Origin: Brevundimonas subvibrioides
GTDB taxonomy: Bacteria > Pseudomonadota > Alphaproteobacteria > Caulobacterales > Caulobacteraceae
DNA: 64,000 bases
Assembly: GCF_002280785.1 (NCBI RefSeq)
Contig: NZ_NCEQ01000001.1
Coordinates: forward strand, 1 to 64,000
Direction of reading: 5' to 3'
The translations under genes were made by a program, and so were the position numbers. Shown here in pieces: positions 47,438 to 58,038 of the stretch. Under the pieces are notes generated by a model that worked only from the letters and a program-made list of their open reading frames with translations, ran no database searches and had not been told where the DNA came from. Every line of letters starts with the position of its first letter. Position 1 is the stretch's first letter.

Positions 47438-49296
47438 ACGTCTCCAGCCCAGCTCTCTGGACGGCCCTGGTCATCGTCGCAGGGGTTGCCCTCGGCGTCA
47501 TCCGTCTGCTCCTGTGGCAAGGATCCGCAGCGCCCGGGGCCCAGGCCCCGCGCTGGCGTCTGGCCGCGCTGATCGGCCTTCAGGTCGTCGCCGGCGCCCT
47601 CGTCTGGCTGACGCTGAACCCGCCCCCGTCCGTCATCCGCACCGGGACCCTGATCGTCGCCACGGGCGGTTCACCCGCGACCATCCCGACCGCGCCCGGA
47701 GACATCCTGGTGGCCCTGCCCGAGGCCGGCCCCGTCACCGGTGCGATCCGTGTCCCCGACCTCGCCACGGCCCTGCGACGCTACCCCACGCCGGTCCGTA
47801 TCCGGGTCCTGGGGCAAGGGCTCACGCCGCGAGACCAGTCTCCCCTGCCTGTGCCGGTCGAGTTCTCCGCACCACCCCCTCCGCGCGGCCTGATCGACAT
47901 CGCCCTGCCCGAGGTGACGGCGCCCGGCGCGACCTTCGTCGTCGGCGGACAGGTTGGAACGATGCCTGCGGGAACCGTCGAACTGGTCGATCCCGCGGAC
48001 GTCGTCGTCGACCGCGCCCGCACAGCGCCCGGCGAGCGTTTCGCCCTGATGGCCGCCGCCCGCGCGCCCGGCCTCGCCCTGTTCGACCTCAGGCTCCGCG
48101 ACCCCGCCGGCGCCGTCGTCGAGCGGATCGCCATCCCGGTCGAGACCATGGCTACGACGCCGCCGCGCGTCCTCGTCCTCGCCGGAGCGCCCACGGCCGA
48201 GACCAAATATCTGAAGCGCTGGGCCGAGGATTCCGGCGTCGAACTGACCCTCGACATCGACGTCGGCGCGGGCGTCCGGCTCGGCGACGCGCCCGTGCCG
48301 CTCAACGCCACGACCCTGAATGAACTGGATCTCGTGATCCTCGACGACCGCCGCTGGGACAGTCTCGGCGGCGGCCAGCGTGCGGCCCTGACAGCGGCGG
48401 TGAACGGCGGCATGGGCCTTCTGTTCCGCCCGACCGGCCCGCTGTCGGCCGCGACCCGGCGCGACTGGGCCGGTCTCGGCGTCACCCTGACCGGCGGCGA
48501 CGAGGCCGTTCCGCTGCGGCTCGACCTCCCCGCCGAAGAGGCCACGCCCGGAGCCGAGGCCGAGCCGGCCGAAGAGACCGAGGCCCTGCCGGAACTGGCC
48601 CGTCGCGACCTGACTGACGAAGGCGCCGGCGCCGTGACCCTGTTGCGGGACGCCGACGGCGTCGCCCTGGCCAGCTGGCGCACGCGCGGTCGCGGCCGGG
48701 TCGGCGTCTGGACCGTGACCGACAGCTACGCCCTGGTGCTGACCGGCCGCCCGGATCGCTACGGCGAGATGTGGAGCGCCCTCTTCTCGGAGATCGGCCG
48801 CGCCGGAGACGACAGCCGCGCCGAGCTCGACGGCATCGCCCGCGTCGGCGCCCGCATCGCCGTGTGCCGCCTCGTCGGCCAGGCCAATGTCCTGGGTCAG
48901 GACGGCCGCGCCCACGGCCTGCGCGTTGATCCGGCCATCGGCGACCGCGCCTGCGCCGCCTACTGGCCCGAACAACCCGGCTGGCACGTCATCCGCGACG
49001 GCGAGAACCGCCAGACGGCCTTCTATGTCCAGCCGGCAGACGCGGCGCCGTCGCTGGTCATGGCCGCGAACCGTTTGGCCACGCTGGCGTTCGCGGGAAC
49101 GGCCCCGACCCGGGCCGCGCCGCCCTCGACCTCGCACGCGCCAGGCTCGCCCTGGCCGTGGTTCGCCGGGCTGATGGTGGTGCTGTCAGGCCTGTGGTGG
49201 TTCGAGCGGAACCGGGACGTCGGCGGATGGGTCGCGGCCCTGAGAACGCGCTTCGGCCGCCGCCAGAGCGGGCTCGCCGCGCGACTCCGGAAATAG
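47434..49296 (+). CDS. Membrane protein with amidotransferase-like core, last gene of the MoxR operon
   Basis: The 620-residue protein has two N-terminal helices (about residues 7-25 and 45-62), a long periplasmic region and a C-terminal helix (PWPWFAGLMVVLSGLWWF) with a basic cytosolic tail. The central part (VLVLAGAPTAETKYLKRWAE; ELDLVILDDRRWDSLGGGQR; GRGRVGVWTVTDSYALVLTG) has the fold pattern of class I glutamine-amidotransferase-like domains found in BatA-linked membrane proteins. No catalytic Cys is visible at the expected elbow. Two tandem GACAGAGTC repeats follow the stop (49301-49318). Confidence 0.72.
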   Translation: MNVSSPALWTALVIVAGVALGVIRLLLWQGSAAPGAQAPRWRLAALIGLQVVAGALVWLTLNPPPSVIRTGTLIVATGGSPATIPTAPGDILVALPEAGPVTGAIRVPDLATALRRYPTPVRIRVLGQGLTPRDQSPLPVPVEFSAPPPPRGLIDIALPEVTAPGATFVVGGQVGTMPAGTVELVDPADVVVDRARTAPGERFALMAAARAPGLALFDLRLRDPAGAVVERIAIPVETMATTPPRVLVLAGAPTAETKYLKRWAEDSGVELTLDIDVGAGVRLGDAPVPLNATTLNELDLVILDDRRWDSLGGGQRAALTAAVNGGMGLLFRPTGPLSAATRRDWAGLGVTLTGGDEAVPLRLDLPAEEATPGAEAEPAEETEALPELARRDLTDEGAGAVTLLRDADGVALASWRTRGRGRVGVWTVTDSYALVLTGRPDRYGEMWSALFSEIGRAGDDSRAELDGIARVGARIAVCRLVGQANVLGQDGRAHGLRVDPAIGDRACAAYWPEQPGWHVIRDGENRQTAFYVQPADAAPSLVMAANRLATLAFAGTAPTRAAPPSTSHAPGSPWPWFAGLMVVLSGLWWFERNRDVGGWVAALRTRFGRRQSGLAARLRK

Positions 49297-49482
49297 ACTC
49301 GACAGAGTCGACAGAGTCACGCCGCTTCGACGGGGTGATGATGAGACCTGTCAAAGACCGCAAAGGTCAGATGGGAGCCCCGGCCTGACGCGCAAGGCCT
49401 GGGCAGGAATAAATTCGCAGCGCCCTTTGGCGCCGTGGCCCCCGGCAGGAGGGATCACCCTTCGCCGGAGGCCAGGCCGGAC

Positions 49483-51936
49483 CTATTGCGATCCCGCCGC
49501 CGGAACGGTCGGAGTCTTGATCGTCTGGTCGAGCCAGCGGGTCATCTCCCACAGGGTGTGACCGACCGATTCCCGCGCCCGATAGCCGTGCGCCTCGAGC
49601 GGCAGGACGACGTAGCGGACCGTCGCCCCGTTGCCCTTGAGCGCAGCATAGAAGCGCTCCGACTGGATCGGGAAGGTGCCCTGGTTGTCGTCCGCCTCGC
49701 CATGGATCAGCAGGATCGGCTCGTTGACCTTGTCGGCATAGGCGAAGGGCGACATCTCGTTATAGGTCTCCGGCGCCTGCCAGTAGGTCCGCTGCTCGGC
49801 CTGGAAGCCGAACGGCGTCAGGGTCCGGTTATAGGCGCCCGACCGGGCGATGCCGGTGGCGAACAGGTCGGTGTGAGCCAGCAGGTTCGCGGTCATGAAG
49901 GCGCCGTAGCTGTGGCCCCCGACGGCGATCCGGCCCCGCTCGGCCACGCCCATCCCGACCACCGCATCGACCGCCGCCTTCGCGCTGGCGCTCAGCTGTT
50001 CGATATAGGTGTCGTTCGGCTCGACCCCGTCCGCGCCCACGATCGGCATCGAGGGGTTGTCCAGAATGGCGTAGCCCTGGGTCAGCAGGAACAGGTGGCT
50101 GGAGCCGCCCGGACGCACGAACCGGTTGGCGGTATCCACGACCTGACCGGCCACGGCCGCGTCGGTGAACTCCGCCGGATAGGCCCACATCAGCAGCGGC
50201 AGGGGTCCGTCGCGATCCTTGTCGTAACCGGCCGGCAGATAGAGGGTTCCCGACAGCTGCACCCCGTCGTCGCGGGTGTAGGTGATCAGCTGCTGGGTCA
50301 CGCCGGCCAGCTGCGGCGCCGGATCGGGGAAGCTGGTCAGGGGGGTCACGTCGCCGTCCAGGTCGCGGACACGCAGGTTGGCCGGCTCGGTCCGGCTCTC
50401 GCGCACGGTGACCAGACGGCGGCCGTCGTCATCCAGCAGGCCGATAACGGTCTCGTACTCGCCGCTCGCCGACTGCCAGATCCGTTCGGTCTGACCGGTC
50501 GTCAGATCGAGCGTGCCGAGGAAGGGGTATTCCCCCTCCCGTGTCGCGCCGTCGCCCTCGACGAAGACGCGCGACCCGTCCGGGGTAAACTGGATCACCT
50601 CGCGGCCGGCGGCGTTGGCCTCGGTCGCGATCGAGCCCGGGTCGTTGTAGCGATCCTGATAGTTGCGATCGACGATGACGCGGCCAGCGCCCGGACGCGA
50701 CGGATCGACGACCGACCGGGTCTCGTGCCGGGTGTTGAACCACTGGGTGTTGACCACGGCCACGTCCGACCGGCCCCAGGTCACGCCGGCATAGCGTTCG
50801 GGCAGGTCGATCAGGGTCGTCGCCTCGCCGTTGAACGGCGCGTCCAGCATCAGGACGCGGTCGCGAACGGTCGCCGGCGTGCGCGGATCACCGCCGTCCT
50901 GGGCCTCGACCCAGACCAGGGTCGACGGCGTGTCAGCGCGCCACTGGGCTGCGCGGGGGCCGGTCTCGACGGCGTCGAAGGGCGGCGGAATATTGTCGCG
51001 CAGCGGCAGGTCGGCGACCTTATGCACGACCCGGCCGTCCATGTCGGTCACCACCACGTCGCCCGGGAACAGGCGCGCGGGCACGACATAGCTGAACGGC
51101 CGTCTGGCCGTGGTCTGCAGCAGATAGCGGCCATCCGGCGACACCGCAGCGCCCAGGATCACGCCCGGCGCGCCGATGTCGCGGGCCTCTCCGGTCAGCG
51201 GGACGACAACCAGCTGCGCGGTGAAATAGTGGGCGAACAGGGCCTCGTCGCCGGCATCGGCCAGCAGGTCCTGATAGGTGCGCACCGCCGCGGCGCGGCC
51301 GCCGCTCTCGGCGACCGTGGGCCCGGCCGGCGCGGCCGTCACGTCGGGCGCGGCCCCGCGATCAGCCGGCACGGCCCGGACCAGCAGGCCCGAACTGTCC
51401 GGCAGCCAGCTCATGCCGGCGCCCGTCGCGGCGTTCACGCGGGGCCCGAACACCTCGCGCGCCGTGGCCGTGCCGACATCGGCGACCCACAGGGCCATGC
51501 CTTCGGGCTGGTCCATCAGGAAGGCGACCGACCTGCCGTCGGGCGACCAGCTCGCGCCCGTGAAGCGCGCGCCTTCGGGCAGGGCGACGGCGCGCGCCGC
51601 GCCGCCTTCGACCGACTGGAAGCTCAGGCCCGTCACCCAGGAGATGCGGCTGTTGGCCGGTCCGTTGTTGCGCGGATTGATCCGGTAGCCGGCGAGGCGG
51701 AGCATCGGCTCGGCCAGTTCGGCGATCGTCGGCAGGTTGGACCGCTGGAAAAGGACCAGGGTCTTCTGATCGGGGCTGACGCTGGCGCCGGGCGTCGGCC
51801 GGGCGTCCAGGATGTCCGCAATCGGCGCGGGCGGCTGCTGATAGGTCAGCGCGCTACCGGCCGTCTGGGCCAGAGCGGGCGTCGCGAACAGCATCAGCAC
51901 AGTCGGCGCCACATGACGCATCAGTCGCATCTTCAT
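49483..51936 (-). CDS. S9 family (prolyl oligopeptidase-like) serine peptidase
   Basis: This 817-residue secreted peptidase has a signal peptide (TPALA-QTAG, cleavage near residue 23) and a beta-propeller domain (FTGASWSPDGRSVAFLMDQP; ILGAAVSPDGRYLLQTTARR). The C-terminal alpha/beta hydrolase domain has catalytic Ser676 (VGGHSYGAFM), Asp in LIHGEADDNQGTFPIQ and His in LPLEAHGYRARESV. The layout resembles glutamyl-aminopeptidase-type S9 enzymes. It converges with the MoxR operon across a 186-bp gap and is divergent from the cysteine-synthase-like gene. Confidence 0.93.
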   Translation of the reverse strand: MKMRLMRHVAPTVLMLFATPALAQTAGSALTYQQPPAPIADILDARPTPGASVSPDQKTLVLFQRSNLPTIAELAEPMLRLAGYRINPRNNGPANSRISWVTGLSFQSVEGGAARAVALPEGARFTGASWSPDGRSVAFLMDQPEGMALWVADVGTATAREVFGPRVNAATGAGMSWLPDSSGLLVRAVPADRGAAPDVTAAPAGPTVAESGGRAAAVRTYQDLLADAGDEALFAHYFTAQLVVVPLTGEARDIGAPGVILGAAVSPDGRYLLQTTARRPFSYVVPARLFPGDVVVTDMDGRVVHKVADLPLRDNIPPPFDAVETGPRAAQWRADTPSTLVWVEAQDGGDPRTPATVRDRVLMLDAPFNGEATTLIDLPERYAGVTWGRSDVAVVNTQWFNTRHETRSVVDPSRPGAGRVIVDRNYQDRYNDPGSIATEANAAGREVIQFTPDGSRVFVEGDGATREGEYPFLGTLDLTTGQTERIWQSASGEYETVIGLLDDDGRRLVTVRESRTEPANLRVRDLDGDVTPLTSFPDPAPQLAGVTQQLITYTRDDGVQLSGTLYLPAGYDKDRDGPLPLLMWAYPAEFTDAAVAGQVVDTANRFVRPGGSSHLFLLTQGYAILDNPSMPIVGADGVEPNDTYIEQLSASAKAAVDAVVGMGVAERGRIAVGGHSYGAFMTANLLAHTDLFATGIARSGAYNRTLTPFGFQAEQRTYWQAPETYNEMSPFAYADKVNEPILLIHGEADDNQGTFPIQSERFYAALKGNGATVRYVVLPLEAHGYRARESVGHTLWEMTRWLDQTIKTPTVPAAGSQ

Positions 51937-52076
51937 CGGAAACTCTCACCCAGACAGGACAAGGCGGGCCCCTCCGGCGCGCCGTCCCGGACAGTAACCC
52001 CGCATTTCGCCCTGGTCACCAAGGCAAACCTCCCTTCCCGTCCGACCAAAGAGATTCTAAAAGCGGCCTCGTTCAG

Positions 52077-53099
52077 ATGGAGCACCTCCCCGTGCCGATC
52101 GCCTCCGATGTCCTTTCCCTGATCGGCTCCACGCCGATGATCCGGCTGCGCGCGGCGTCCGCCGCGACGGGCTGCGAGATCCTGGGCAAGGCAGAGTTTC
52201 TCAATCCGGGCGGGTCGGTGAAGGACCGCACCGCACGCGGCCTGATCCTCGACGCGAAGGCCTCCGGGGCCCTGCGGCCCGGCGGCACGATCGTGGAAGG
52301 CACGGCGGGCAACACCGGCATCGGCCTGGCCCTGGTCGGCGCCGCGCTCGGCCACCCCGTCGTCATCGTCATGCCGCGCAGCCAGAGCGAGGAAAAGAAG
52401 AAGGCCGTCCGCCTGCACGGCGCCCGTCTGGTCGAGGTCGATCCGGCCCCCTTCTCCAGCCCCAACCATTTCGTCCATTTCTCGCGCCGCCTCGCCGCCG
52501 AGCTGAACGAGAGCGAGCCAAACGGGGCCTTCTACGCTGACCAGTTCGACAACACCGCCAACCGCCGCGCCCATTTCGAGACCACGGGCCCGGAGATCTG
52601 GGAGCAGACCAACGGCCGCATCGACGGCTTCGTCTGCGCCGCCGGCACCGGGGGCACCCTGGCCGGCACGTCCGCCTTCCTGCGCTCGAAGAACGCCGCC
52701 GTCCGCATCGCCCTCGCCGATCCGCCCGGCGCCGCCCTGCATGCCTGGTTCACCGAAGGGGAGCTGAAGGCCGAGGGCTCATCCGTGACCGAGGGCATCG
52801 GCGTCAACCGCATCACCGGCAACCTCGAAGGCGTCACGGTCGATCATTCCTTCCGCATCGAGGACGCCGAGGCCCTGTCGGTCATCTTCGATCTGGCCAG
52901 GGACGAGGGCCTGACCCTGGGCCCGTCCAGCGGGGTCAATGTCACCGGCGCCGTCCGACTGGCCCGCGAACTCGGCCCCGGCCACACCATCGCGACCATC
53001 CTCTGCGATCCCGGCCAGCGCTACGCCGGCAAGATCTACAACCCCGCCTTCCTGCGCTCCAGGGGCTTCGACGTGCCCGCCTGGCTGGAGGACGTATGA
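52077..53099 (+). CDS. Cysteine-synthase-like PLP enzyme
   Basis: The 340-residue fold-type II PLP enzyme has the cofactor Lys49 in NPGGSVKDRTARGLI, the phosphate/substrate loop EGTAGNTGIGLALVGAALG, and GFVCAAGTGGTLAGTSAFL. It ends with TLGPSSGVNVTGAVRLA and ATILCDPGQRYAGKIYNPAF. These are O-acetylserine sulfhydrylase/cystathionine synthase features; the exact substrate cannot be told (EGTAGNTG rather than TSGNTG). The stop overlaps the LysR start (ATGA), an unusual same-strand enzyme-regulator coupling. Confidence 0.9.
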   Translation: MEHLPVPIASDVLSLIGSTPMIRLRAASAATGCEILGKAEFLNPGGSVKDRTARGLILDAKASGALRPGGTIVEGTAGNTGIGLALVGAALGHPVVIVMPRSQSEEKKKAVRLHGARLVEVDPAPFSSPNHFVHFSRRLAAELNESEPNGAFYADQFDNTANRRAHFETTGPEIWEQTNGRIDGFVCAAGTGGTLAGTSAFLRSKNAAVRIALADPPGAALHAWFTEGELKAEGSSVTEGIGVNRITGNLEGVTVDHSFRIEDAEALSVIFDLARDEGLTLGPSSGVNVTGAVRLARELGPGHTIATILCDPGQRYAGKIYNPAFLRSRGFDVPAWLEDV

Positions 53100-54040
53100 G
53101 CGACGCAGGCGACGCGGGACGCCGCCTCCCGCCCCTCAACTCTCTGAAAGCCTTCGAGGCCGCGGGTCGTCGGCTCAGCATCTCGCTCGCCGCCCGCGAA
53201 CTGGGCGTCACCCCGGGCGCCGTCAGCCAGCAGATCAAGGTGCTGGAGGATCACGCCGGCGGCCCCCTGTTCCGTCGCGACGGCGGCGCCGTGGCCCTGA
53301 CGGAACTCGGCGCCCGGCTTCAACCCGTGCTGCGCGACGCCTTCGAACAGCTGAAGCGCGCCGCCGACATCGTCTATGGCCCGACCGGCCGTCGGTCGCT
53401 CGCCGTCAGCGTGCCCCCCTCCTTCGCCGCCCGCTGGCTGGCGCCCCGGATGGTCCGTTTCTCGGCCGACCATCCCGAGATCGAGGTCTGGATCTCCGCC
53501 GACATGCAACCGACCGACGTCGCCGGCGGCCGGGTCGATGTCGCGGTCCGATACGGCGTCGGCGGCTATCCCGGTGTCCGCTCGGACATCCTGTTCGAGG
53601 CCGGAGTCGTGCCCGTCTGCAGCCCCGCCCTCCTGACCGGCCGCTGGCCGCTGCATAAGCCCGCCGACCTCGCCCGCCACACCCTGATCCACGTCGGCAA
53701 CGGGCATGTGGAGGAGCCGCGCCCGGACTGGGCCGCCTGGCTGAAGGCCCGAGGCGTGACCGGCGTCGATGCCTCGGCTGGCTCCCGCTACGACCAGACC
53801 GCCTTCGCCATCGAGGACGCCGCCAACGGCCGGGGCGTGGCCCTGGCCCCGCGCGCCTTCGTCGCCGCCGACCTGGCCTCGGGGCGGCTGGTGACGCCGT
53901 TCGCCGACGGCTACCTGCCGACCGACATGGCCTATCACGTCCTGACCCGCCGCAACGGCGGCCGCGAGGAGGCCCGCACCTTCGTCGCCTGGCTGAGGCG
54001 CGAAGCCGATGCCGACGACGGCACGGTCGATGAGCTGTAG
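53096..54040 (+). CDS. LysR-type regulator (GcvA-like)
   Basis: The 314-residue regulator has an N-terminal winged helix (LNSLKAFEAAGRRLSISLAA; ELGVTPGAVSQQIKVLEDH; GGPLFRRDGGAVALTELG) and a substrate-binding domain (SVPPSFAARWLAPRMVRFSA; VDVAVRYGVGGYPGV). It has the GcvA-type pattern common in alphaproteobacteria. Usually LysR genes are divergent from targets; here it is coupled downstream of the PLP enzyme and 9 bases before the flavoprotein. Confidence 0.93.
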   Translation: MSDAGDAGRRLPPLNSLKAFEAAGRRLSISLAARELGVTPGAVSQQIKVLEDHAGGPLFRRDGGAVALTELGARLQPVLRDAFEQLKRAADIVYGPTGRRSLAVSVPPSFAARWLAPRMVRFSADHPEIEVWISADMQPTDVAGGRVDVAVRYGVGGYPGVRSDILFEAGVVPVCSPALLTGRWPLHKPADLARHTLIHVGNGHVEEPRPDWAAWLKARGVTGVDASAGSRYDQTAFAIEDAANGRGVALAPRAFVAADLASGRLVTPFADGYLPTDMAYHVLTRRNGGREEARTFVAWLRREADADDGTVDEL

Positions 54041-54049
54041 GAGACCCGT

Positions 54050-55282
54050 ATGACTGTTCCGGATCGAGGCGTCGTCATCGTCGGCGCGGGCCATGCAGGC
54101 GGCACGGCCGCCGCCCTGTTGCGCCAGTACGGCTATGACAAGCCCATCACCCTGATCGGCGAGGAACCGCTGATCCCCTACCAGCGCCCGCCCCTGTCCA
54201 AGGCCTGGCTCAAGGGCGAGGCGGAGGGCGACAGTCTGGCCCTGCGCCCGCGGGCCTTCTACGCCGAACACGAGATCGACCTTCGCCTCAGGGTCGAGGT
54301 CACCGGTATCGACCGGACGGCCCGGACCGTCGGCCTGTCGGACGGCTCGACCGTGGCTTACGATCACCTGATCCTGGCCACCGGCGCCCGGGCCCGGAGG
54401 CTCGACGTCCCGGGCGCGGACCTCGTCGGCGTCCACGTCCTGCGCACCGCCGCCGACGCCGAGGCGATCAAGGCCCAGCTCGGCGAGGGCCGCACCCTGG
54501 CCGTCGTCGGCGGCGGCTATGTCGGGCTGGAGGTCGCCGCCTCGGCTCGCGCCCTGGGCGCCGGGGTCGTGGTGCTGGAGCGCGAGCCGCGCCTTCTGGC
54601 CCGCGTCGCCTGCGACGTCCTGTCGACCTTCTTCCAGACCTATCACGAGGATCGCGGCGTCCGATTCGAACTGGCCGCCGAGGTCACGGGCTTCGCCGGC
54701 GACGGTCCCCGCGTCGCGGGCGTGACCCTGGCCGACGGCCGCACCATCGCCTGCGACAGCGCCGTCGTGGGCGTCGGCGCCATCCCCAATGACGCACTGG
54801 CGGTCGCGGCGGGGCTCGACGTGGAGGGCGGCATCCTGGTCGATCTGGAGGCCCGCACCTCCGACCCCGCCATCTTCGCCATCGGCGACGTCACCCGCCG
54901 CCCCATGCCGATCTACGGCCGGATGTTCCGCATGGAGAGCGTCCCCAACGCCCTGGAACAGGCCAAACAGGCCGCCGCCGCCATCACCGGCCGCCCCGCC
55001 CCCGCCGGAGAGACCCCCTGGCAGTGGTCGGACCAGTACGACCTCAAGCTCCAGATCGCCGGCTACCCCTTCGACAGCGACCGTATCGTCGTCCGCGGCG
55101 ACCCCGCCACCGCCAGCTTTGCCGTCTTTCACCTGTCCGGCGACAGGGTTCAGGCCGTCGAGGCCATCAACGCCCCGCCCGAGTTCATGATGGGCCGGAA
55201 GCTGATCGGCGAACGGCGGGCGGTGGATGTGGCGAAGCTGGCGGACAAGGCCGTGTCGATGAAGGAGGTGGGGGTCGCCTGA
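54050..55282 (+). CDS. FAD-dependent ferredoxin-reductase-type oxidoreductase
   Basis: The 410-residue protein has the FAD-binding motif VIVGAGHAGGTAAALLRQYG (residues about 9-28), the family segment IPYQRPPLSKAWLKGEAEGD, an NAD-binding motif TLAVVGGGYVGLEVAASARA and the second FAD motif IFAIGDVTRRPMP. A C-terminal reductase domain follows (PWQWSDQYDLKLQIAGYPFD). It matches NADH-dependent reductases of oxygenase electron-transfer chains (ThcD/rhodocoxin-reductase type). No ferredoxin or P450 is nearby. It probably shares the transcript of the LysR gene. Confidence 0.93.
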   Translation: MTVPDRGVVIVGAGHAGGTAAALLRQYGYDKPITLIGEEPLIPYQRPPLSKAWLKGEAEGDSLALRPRAFYAEHEIDLRLRVEVTGIDRTARTVGLSDGSTVAYDHLILATGARARRLDVPGADLVGVHVLRTAADAEAIKAQLGEGRTLAVVGGGYVGLEVAASARALGAGVVVLEREPRLLARVACDVLSTFFQTYHEDRGVRFELAAEVTGFAGDGPRVAGVTLADGRTIACDSAVVGVGAIPNDALAVAAGLDVEGGILVDLEARTSDPAIFAIGDVTRRPMPIYGRMFRMESVPNALEQAKQAAAAITGRPAPAGETPWQWSDQYDLKLQIAGYPFDSDRIVVRGDPATASFAVFHLSGDRVQAVEAINAPPEFMMGRKLIGERRAVDVAKLADKAVSMKEVGVA

Positions 55283-55284
55283 TG

Positions 55285-55305
55285 CAATCTAACCGTGTTA
55301 GATTG
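55285..55305. promoter_or_regulatory. 21-bp palindromic operator candidate upstream of the DUF4160/DUF2442 pair
   Basis: CAATCTAAC (55285-55293), spacer CGT, GTTAGATTG (55297-55305) is a perfect inverted repeat just before the DUF4160 start (ATG 55311). The AT-rich core stands out from the surrounding GC-rich DNA. It fits autoregulation by a toxin-antitoxin-like module, or an RNA hairpin that masks the ribosome site. Confidence 0.7.
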
Positions 55306-55310
55306 TGGGC

Positions 55311-55586
55311 ATGCCGACCATCTCATGGTTTTATGGTATAGCGATCCGCATGTGGTTCAACGACCACGCGCCTCCACACTTTCACGCCTACGAGCAGGAA
55401 AACGAAGCTCAGATCAGGATCGAAGACGGCGAGATCATGCACGGCCGTCTGTCCAAGAGCGCCCAACGATTGGTGAGGACATGGACGGAGATCAACCGGG
55501 ACGCCCTGATGAAGAACTGGCAGGCCGCCCGGCCGGGTTCGAGGATGCCGCTGGAGCGGATACCGGGTTTGGATTCGCCCCAGTGA
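55311..55586 (+). CDS. DUF4160 domain protein (possible toxin-antitoxin component)
   Basis: The 91-residue protein has the DUF4160 pattern: MPTISWFYGIAIRMWFNDHA, PPHFHAYEQENEAQIRIEDG, GRLSKSAQRLVRTWTEINRD. It contains the invariant HAPPHFHA stretch. DUF4160 genes nearly always precede a DUF2442 gene, and the pair is listed as a candidate type II toxin-antitoxin system; activity is not established. A GTG at 55305 is an alternative start. Its stop overlaps the next gene (GTGA). Confidence 0.9.
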   Translation: MPTISWFYGIAIRMWFNDHAPPHFHAYEQENEAQIRIEDGEIMHGRLSKSAQRLVRTWTEINRDALMKNWQAARPGSRMPLERIPGLDSPQ

Positions 55587-55864
55587 CAGACATCATCCAT
55601 GTGATCCGCGTTCTTCGCCTTGGCGGCTATCGCCTGAAGCTGTGGTTCACTGACGGCACGGCAGGAGAATGGGACTTCTCGGAGCTGGCGACGCACGAGC
55701 GCGGTCCGATGGTTGAGCCGTTCAAGGACCCCGCTTTCTTCAACCGCGTGTTTGTCGAGTTCGGCGGCCTCACCTGGCCCAACGGCTTCGACTGGAGCCC
55801 CGAGGCTTTGCATGCGGACATGAAGGCAGCGGGCGTTCTGACGTTTGAGAGCGCGGCGGCTTAG
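55583..55864 (+). CDS. DUF2442 domain protein (partner of DUF4160)
   Basis: The 93-residue protein starts with GTG at 55583 inside the DUF4160 stop. It has the DUF2442 pattern: VIRVLRLGGYRLKLWFTDGT, GEWDFSELATHERGPMVEPF, FVEFGGLTWPNGFDWSPEAL. The tail MKAAGVLTFE closes the domain. Its stop overlaps the stop of the converging membrane-protein gene at 55861. Confidence 0.9.
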   Translation: MTDIIHVIRVLRLGGYRLKLWFTDGTAGEWDFSELATHERGPMVEPFKDPAFFNRVFVEFGGLTWPNGFDWSPEALHADMKAAGVLTFESAAA

Positions 55865-56579
55865 GGCGAGTAGACGCGGAAGACGGTTGCTCTGTCTTCA
55901 GGGGGATAGTTGGCTGCAAGTTCGTCCAAACACCCCGGGTCGTTGACGGCCCCTCCCCAAGGAGCCTCCCGAACGCGCCGTTCGACGCGGCTTAAGCTGG
56001 GCAGAGAGTCTACACGCTGGACCATCGCGAGGTATCCGCGTCGATCGAAACCGTAGTTTGAAGCGTCCGACGATCCGAGGCTGGCGCGCTGACCGTCGGG
56101 GAACACGATGTTGTAGATCCCGCTCGGGTTTCGACGGCGGCGGCCATAGGCGCACCCCTTCTCGATAAGAGTCGCACGAGACAGGCGCTCTTCGTGGAGG
56201 CGACCCCAGGGTGCAGGATCACGAAAGACAATCCTGTCCTCAAGGATGGCCTCCCCACCGCCTCGATAAAGCAGAGCCGCGCCGACGATCGGTAACGGCG
56301 CGAGGGCGAAACAGACAACGAACGCCGGCCAAGGGTTCGTCAGCAAAACCTTCGCCTTCGACGCCACGTAAGCGAGGAGAAAGGGGATCACGCCTGCGAT
56401 CAGAAGACCTATCCCGTCCCTCGGCGTCCAAGCGATGACGCCGGGGTCAAGAGTGTCGGGAAACGATGAGATCGCGCGCTCGATATCGAAAAATTCGATC
56501 ACGAAGATCGGCGCGAAACCCAATGCCAGGACGAGGGTCGGGATGATCCATCCCACCTGCGGCTTGTAGAGCCTGCGCC

Positions 56580-56583
<4 letters not shown>
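55861..56583 (-). CDS. Unknown membrane protein downstream of pntB
   Basis: The 240-residue protein starts with GTG at 56583 overlapping the pntB stop (GTGA). It has three hydrophobic helices (about residues 12-32, 56-73, 84-105) and a C-terminal soluble portion of about 130 residues (IVFRDPAPWGRLHEERLSRA; IYNIVFPDGQRASLGSSDAS). Codon use is less GC-rich than in neighbouring pntB. No family is recognised. The coupling suggests cotranscription with the transhydrogenase genes. Confidence 0.75.
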
Positions 56584-58001
<1,418 letters not shown>

Positions 58002-58038
58002 GTCGTTTCCCCCGAAATCGTCTTCGTCAGTCGTGTCA

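Noticed and set aside
49297..49482. Tandem GACAGAGTC copies considered as an attachment site
   Set aside because: Only two 9-base copies, no integrase or tRNA nearby, and the flanking genes look like ordinary chromosome.
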